Assembly (NCBI GenBank): GCA_965223435.1
Contig: CBDCWQ010000022.1
Span: forward strand, 558,001 to 622,000
Reading direction: 5' to 3'
DNA length: 64,000 nt
DNA from: CBDCWQ01 sp965223435
GTDB lineage: Bacteria > Myxococcota > Kuafuiibacteriia > Kuafuiibacteriales > Kuafuiibacteriaceae
Shown piece after piece: positions 59,576-64,000 of this stretch. A model generated the notes under the pieces. It did no database searches. It saw only the letters and a list, made by a program, of their open reading frames with translations, and was not told the DNA's origin. The position numbers and the translations under genes are program-made. Every line of letters starts with the position of its first letter. The stretch's first letter is position 1.

Positions 59576-59634
59576 CTGTAAGGCCAGCGACCAAAGGTGC
59601 GAGAACGCGCCTTTGAAAAGACTGGAGGAATCTC

Positions 59635-60000
59635 TTGAAAAACTTACTCTTTGCCCTGACCCTCGCTTTAGTATCCCTGAGCGGGAGTACAAGCCATGCC
59701 GTAGCCAACCACCAAATTCCGCTAGGGAAATACAACATCAGGCAAATCGCAGTCTACAATGACAAGACCTTCGTCCTTGTCTACTTGGACCGAGACCTGG
59801 ACACAGGCGACCACGACAACTGTAGCATCAAAAACCAAGTCCTCATCTCGACCAAGGACATAGATCACAAGAACATGATCTCCGTACTCACCGCGGCGTA
59901 TCTCACAAAGAAAAACGTAGGCTTCGGAATCAAAGGCGGATGCTTCACAGCAGGCGCCAACACCTTTCCTCTCGTTTATCGAGTCAACGTGGGCGACTAG
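59635..60000 (+). CDS. Small secreted protein, unknown
   Basis: 121 residues from a TTG start with CTGGAGGAA upstream. The signal sequence MKNLLFALTLALVSLSGSTSHA is clear, and the mature part is about 98 residues with two cysteines (DNCSIK; GGCFTAGAN), likely one disulfide. Alternating strands (QIAVYNDKTFVLVYLDRDLD; KNQVLISTKDID; VGFGIKGGCF) suggest a small beta fold. No family recognised. The gene stands behind a perfect sigma54 promoter and 127 bp before the lipoprotein gene at 60128, which may be co-transcribed. The frame is intact. Confidence 0.75.
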   Translation: MKNLLFALTLALVSLSGSTSHAVANHQIPLGKYNIRQIAVYNDKTFVLVYLDRDLDTGDHDNCSIKNQVLISTKDIDHKNMISVLTAAYLTKKNVGFGIKGGCFTAGANTFPLVYRVNVGD

Positions 60001-60127
60001 CGACATCGCCACTTGATCGTGCCCCTTTCAAGCCAAGGACTGGCATCGGAATGTGGCAAACGGGAACAAAAACAGAGTTATCGCGCGTGCCGAGCCAAGT
60101 CTGGGCTCGAGCACAGGGAAGATCGTC

Positions 60128-63100
60128 ATGTCACATAAGCCCACGTTGGAGAGTCTTGTACTTCTTTTTATATTTTCTGCTGTCACCGCGTGTAACCCAG
60201 GAGTCGAAGAAGGCGGGATTCTGGCGGCCGAAGCGACGGGGACCGTCAGCAGCAGCGGAATGACCATCCTCGACCTTATAGATGCTGTACAAGTCGCAAA
60301 TCAACAGGAGCGCCCAAATGAATGTACTGAGGGAGCATGTTGTGAAGATGGGCGTTTTCTTCCCGCGGACCACGCCTGCCGCGTCGCGGACAGCACCCAA
60401 AGCTGCGACGTCACCGAATACTGTACCGGTATTTCATCGGAATGCCCCGAAGATGGGTATGCGTCACCAACCCAGGAATGCCGACCGGCGTACCCAGGTG
60501 ACAAATGTGACGTCCCGGAGTTTTGCTCGGGAGACTCCCCCGCTTGCCCACCGGATAGCTTCGCCCCTCCAACGCAGGTTTGCCGGCCGATGCTGGTGGG
60601 CACCGGGTGCGATGAGGCGGAATATTGCTCCGGAAGCTCACCCTCTTGTCCACCGGACACCTTTGCGTCCGTTCTCCAGGAATGCAGGCCCAAAGATGAT
60701 GCCAACAGCTGCGATGTCGCTGAATTCTGCTCGGGAGACTCTCTTTTTTGCCCCGACGACACCCCGTCGACGGTCGGCGTAGGCGCATGCCAACCGGGTC
60801 CCTTTGATTTAGGCCTCCACGACGTGGGCATCGCAGACTACACGTCGTTGATGTTTGGACCGGATGTGGCTGCCTTAGACTTTGTGACCAGCCCGCGGCT
60901 TGCGGGCAGCGGAGCTGCGAGACTCATGTCCGGACGAAATGGAATCACGCAGGGGTGGGGCATCGGTGGTCGCTTCACGTTCCCCGAAGCCAAAAACATG
61001 GACAACTTCACACGCATTTCTTACGAAATTCAAAGCAATCAAGCCAGCCCAAACATCAGAGTCGCACTCGAAATCCTCATCGACGCCGGTGGCGAAAACG
61101 AAAGTGTGTGGAGGCAAAGATCTTCGACCCAGCTGCGCTTGTCGGACGTCGCCGGGCAGTTCGAAACCGTAGTTCTGAATCTCAACTCCGATGACTTTGA
61201 GCGTTCCGATGGTGGTCCCACGACCACAATGGACACCAGGCGCGTCTCAGCGGTCCAATTTCTTATGCTTATCGAGCCCAATACTTCGGGTGCGAGGCGG
61301 CAAACCATGTTGTACATCGACGAAATTCGATTTCAAGATCGGTGGATGCTCTCCGAGTATGAAACCCATCGACCCCCAACTTCGGTCGCAAACGCGAGCC
61401 CCGCGACTGTGGACCAGTTCGATGTGGGCGGCACTGAGCGCCTGGCGGTCCTGGTGACCGACAGCGCCGACCAGTGGCTGGGTGTCGCGCACGGCATGAA
61501 GGTGCTCGGGGTTCCATTTCGCATGACCACCGATCCCGCGGAGGCCCTCAAGCACAAAGTCGTTGTCGTATTTCCCTCAATACCGAACGATGCCTCACTC
61601 GTGGCCGCCTTGCGCAAACACGTTCAAGAAGGTGGGACACTCATGGCGCAGGTCATGAATACAGCGCTCAATGATGTCTTTGGCCTCCAAAGTGTCGAGT
61701 TCGTGCCCGGTTCTCAGCGATTCCATCAAGGCCAAGAGATAACGAGTGTCCATTTCACCCATGACCACCCGGCCCTAACGGCGAGCCTCAACCACGCCCG
61801 CGAGCAACGGGTTCCGATCCATCGACGCGAACTCGGTATCAACCTTCCAACGTGGCGATACGGAGGCACCGCCCATCCGGCGGTCGCGGTATACGACGGG
61901 GCTACGGGGGAACGCCCATCCAAGGCCCACGACAACGTGGCCATCAGCTACAACCGCTTCGGTACCGGTAAGGCCTACGCCTTGGGCCTGAACTTAGGCC
62001 GTTACGCCCTGCAAAACTTTAACGGCTTTGGCGGGGGGCTCGGTCGAGACTACATCAATGCTTTTGAGCCCGGGGTCGACGTATTGTTTAGGCTTATCCG
62101 AGACATCTATGTCGAGGACCAAGGCACAACCGTCGGCCTAGCAACCCTTCCCCATAACGAGTCGTTGGCGGTCATGCTAACCCACGATATCGACACCGCC
62201 GAGTCTGTCAACAACGCCCTGGAGTACGCCAAACTCGAACAGTCAGAAGGTGTTCCCGGAACGTACTTCATCCAAACCAAATACGTAAGCGACGCCCAAG
62301 AATCGGCATTCAGGGGCGTGGGTGCCATGCAAGCACTGGCGAAAATCCAGACCATGGGCATGGAAGTGGCCAGCCATTCGGTGGCCCATGCCCGAAACTT
62401 CAACACCTTCAGCCTCGGTCTTGGAACGGAGCAGTTTCAATCCTACCGGCCCGTCAACGTAGAGGGCGCGTCAGAACTCGAAGCCATAGGCGGCACAATC
62501 TTGGGCGACCTTCGGGTCAGCCGATTCCTTCTCGAGGACTTCGTCCACGACGTACAGGTTGTTTCGTTTAGGCCCGGGCACCTTCGACATCCGAAGGCAC
62601 TCTCTCAAGCCATGGAGGCTGTAGGCTATCGATACGGATCTATTGCGCCCGCCGCCGACAACCTGACCCATCTTCCTCACCGAATGACGCATGGCCGTGG
62701 TTTTGACGCCGAAACAGGGGTGTTTGACTTCCCCGTGACCATCGAAGACGAGCGGGAGGACTCTCCCATCGTGACGGGTCGCATGGAAGATGCGCTGAAT
62801 ATCGCCGAACACATCAGCGGGCGAGGCGGAATCTTTGTCATGCTCGTTCATCCCAACTTCCTCGGCGAAAAACTCGGCTTCATCGAAGACTTTATCAAAG
62901 CCACCAAGGACAAGTACATGTTCACGACCGTGGGTGAGTTCGGTCGGTGGTGGGCCAGACGAGACCGGGTACAAATTCATACCCAAGAAATCAAGGACCT
63001 CCTTCGGGTGACTCTCGACATTCCCCAGCCCATTTCAGGACTGACCCTCGAACTCCCACCAAACCGCACCCTCTCCCAAATAAGCCAGGGCATCGAAGCC

Positions 63101-63181
63101 ATCGAAATACTCGAAAAGTCGAGACTGGTGATCACCAGCGAAGTTTCGGGGCGCCTGGAGCTCTACCTACGGAAAAAGTAG
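60128..63181 (+). CDS. Lipoprotein with disintegrin-like Cys repeats and a polysaccharide deacetylase domain
   Basis: Start chosen at the ATG at 60128 with AGGGAAG about 7 bases upstream, giving a good lipobox (AVTAC, Cys22); the frame from 60053 adds a charged leader that spoils the signal. The 1017-residue product has a Cys-rich part (66-209) with four units C-D-x-x-E-(Y/F)-C at 93, 127, 161 and 195, an exact 34-residue period that resembles ADAM disintegrin loops. A jelly-roll-like domain follows (about 225-385), then a domain like a glutamine-amidotransferase fold (about 400-630). The last part (about 675-920) is a NodB-type deacetylase with THDID (685-689) and SHSVAH as metal ligands, then a short beta tail. 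It probably trims N-acetylated polysaccharide at the cell surface. Confidence 0.82.
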   Translation: MSHKPTLESLVLLFIFSAVTACNPGVEEGGILAAEATGTVSSSGMTILDLIDAVQVANQQERPNECTEGACCEDGRFLPADHACRVADSTQSCDVTEYCTGISSECPEDGYASPTQECRPAYPGDKCDVPEFCSGDSPACPPDSFAPPTQVCRPMLVGTGCDEAEYCSGSSPSCPPDTFASVLQECRPKDDANSCDVAEFCSGDSLFCPDDTPSTVGVGACQPGPFDLGLHDVGIADYTSLMFGPDVAALDFVTSPRLAGSGAARLMSGRNGITQGWGIGGRFTFPEAKNMDNFTRISYEIQSNQASPNIRVALEILIDAGGENESVWRQRSSTQLRLSDVAGQFETVVLNLNSDDFERSDGGPTTTMDTRRVSAVQFLMLIEPNTSGARRQTMLYIDEIRFQDRWMLSEYETHRPPTSVANASPATVDQFDVGGTERLAVLVTDSADQWLGVAHGMKVLGVPFRMTTDPAEALKHKVVVVFPSIPNDASLVAALRKHVQEGGTLMAQVMNTALNDVFGLQSVEFVPGSQRFHQGQEITSVHFTHDHPALTASLNHAREQRVPIHRRELGINLPTWRYGGTAHPAVAVYDGATGERPSKAHDNVAISYNRFGTGKAYALGLNLGRYALQNFNGFGGGLGRDYINAFEPGVDVLFRLIRDIYVEDQGTTVGLATLPHNESLAVMLTHDIDTAESVNNALEYAKLEQSEGVPGTYFIQTKYVSDAQESAFRGVGAMQALAKIQTMGMEVASHSVAHARNFNTFSLGLGTEQFQSYRPVNVEGASELEAIGGTILGDLRVSRFLLEDFVHDVQVVSFRPGHLRHPKALSQAMEAVGYRYGSIAPAADNLTHLPHRMTHGRGFDAETGVFDFPVTIEDEREDSPIVTGRMEDALNIAEHISGRGGIFVMLVHPNFLGEKLGFIEDFIKATKDKYMFTTVGEFGRWWARRDRVQIHTQEIKDLLRVTLDIPQPISGLTLELPPNRTLSQISQGIEAIEILEKSRLVITSEVSGRLELYLRKK

Positions 63182-63206
63182 ACTACCCAGGCATTTCAAT
63201 ACACGA

Positions 63207-64000
63207 TCAATCGCTGGCGAGCTTGTCTATGGCTTCACGAACGGCCGTCTGTGGGTTCTTGTGAAGATTGGACTCTCGACCGATCACCTCAAGGTCTTCG
63301 CTGTACCACAAAACGTGGTCCTCTTTGATGACCCGCACAAAGTGCTGGTCCACCCCATGCGCTTGAAGATGCGCGAAAAGTTTTTTGACATTTTCGCGTT
63401 CCCGGGCAGGCGTCGACGCACCAGTCATGCTGAGGACCAAAAACGTCCCGTCCGGAATCTGGTTAAGGGGCGCCCTGTCGTCCTCAAACATGGCCTTGTT
63501 GTCTAGGGAAAAAACGAGAACATCATCGTCGTCATAGGGCTCGGTAAGCAGAATCTGGATGACCGCCTTGCGGGGGAAAACGTTGCGTTTGATCTCAAGC
63601 AAGCGGGCGTCCGAAAACAGGGCGTGGCCTTCGTAGCCGAAGTCCTCCCAATCGAGGCGACCAAAGTCCTTTTCCGACAGAGCCTTGTGACTTGACACAA
63701 AAAAAGACTTACCGATTTGGCTCAAACCATCTCGGTAGGCGGTTTGTGGTTTCGGCGAAAGCTTCCATTCCCCAGGCCCATAGTTCAGGGCCCGATTGTA
63801 GTATCGAACCTGCGTATTGCCTGCAAGCGTCTTGAGAACACGGACGTACTTCTGGTTGGTTTGGGTGAACAGCATAGAAACCGCTCTATGTTCCTCAACC
63901 TGGTTTTTCAGACCGGTCATAGAAAGCACGGTTGTGTCCCCCTGCCACGTGGCCTTGATGGTCGCCCATGTGGGGTGGAGCGCCGATGACCGACCCCCGG
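63207..64000 (-). CDS. C-terminal part of an unknown large protein, runs off the window
   Basis: The minus-strand frame is open from the window edge to the stop at 63207, about 264 codons, and the ATG at 63929 need not be the start because protein-like sequence (WATIKATWQGDTTVLSM) continues upstream of it. The visible part has a beta-rich first half (GNTQVRYYNRALNYGPGEWK) and a C-terminal alpha/beta half (DGTFLVLSMTGAS; VKKLFAHLQAHGVDQHFVRV; KEDHVLWYSED). No family could be named. It is convergent with the deacetylase gene, 25 bp away. Confidence 0.55.
   Translation of the reverse strand, partial: GGRSSALHPTWATIKATWQGDTTVLSMTGLKNQVEEHRAVSMLFTQTNQKYVRVLKTLAGNTQVRYYNRALNYGPGEWKLSPKPQTAYRDGLSQIGKSFFVSSHKALSEKDFGRLDWEDFGYEGHALFSDARLLEIKRNVFPRKAVIQILLTEPYDDDDVLVFSLDNKAMFEDDRAPLNQIPDGTFLVLSMTGASTPARERENVKKLFAHLQAHGVDQHFVRVIKEDHVLWYSEDLEVIGRESNLHKNPQTAVREAIDKLASD

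Overview
The window looks like a chromosome segment from a gliding or predatory deltaproteobacterium, of the Myxococcota/Bradymonadota type. The evidence is an FHA-domain sigma54 activator, a PEGA-domain Ser/Thr kinase, a kinase-pseudokinase fusion, large RHS, beta-helix and RCC1 lipoproteins, DUF1588/DUF1552 remnants and many repeat-rich secreted proteins. The assignment is inferred from gene content only. No tRNA, rRNA or CRISPR array was seen.

Layout. 1-10.6 kb is a scrapyard: an rve-type transposase, IS91 pieces, an AAA+/nuclease gene with phased inverted repeats upstream, a nap (nitrate reductase) locus cut up and partly inverted, and decayed copy I of a giant protein family. 10.6-32.9 kb is intact and coherent: an FHA-sigma54 activator, a beta-helix lipoprotein, a TPR/membrane protein divergent from a PEGA Ser/Thr kinase, a kinase-pseudokinase, then a plus-strand series (HAF-repeat protein, beta-helix lipoprotein, 2304-aa RHS lipoprotein with a class 3 lipase domain, GNAT protein) starting at a near-perfect sigma54 promoter. 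33-37.4 kb is again IS-rich (second IS91 copy, IS66, IS110, truncated surface-protein pieces). 37.5-40.5 kb carries an RCC1 lipoprotein with 19 tandem NG(S/T)WG units and a likely sigma54 promoter. 40.7-58.2 kb is dominated by truncated or frameshifted genes joined to each other: an ankyrin gene, giant copies II and III, DUF1588/DUF1552, FG-GAP, NRAMP, pgm and CARDB. 58.2-64 kb holds a trypsin-like lipoprotein with a lost 3' end, a small secreted protein behind a perfect sigma54 promoter, a 1017-aa lipoprotein joining disintegrin-like Cys repeats to a polysaccharide deacetylase, and the end of a gene that leaves the window.

How the genes may work together (inference). Two kinases, an FHA-type sigma54 activator and three sigma54-type promoters in front of exported-protein genes fit a phospho-relay that controls surface lipoproteins, including the RHS-lipase operon. 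Separately, three relics of a giant secreted protein family share a central module but differ at the C-terminus (S8-like domain in one, duplicated helical domain in another), which suggests a modular exported family.

Caveat. Several frame breaks are one-base changes in homopolymers, so some pseudogenes could be assembly errors. The clear truncations and gene-to-gene joins cannot be explained that way.
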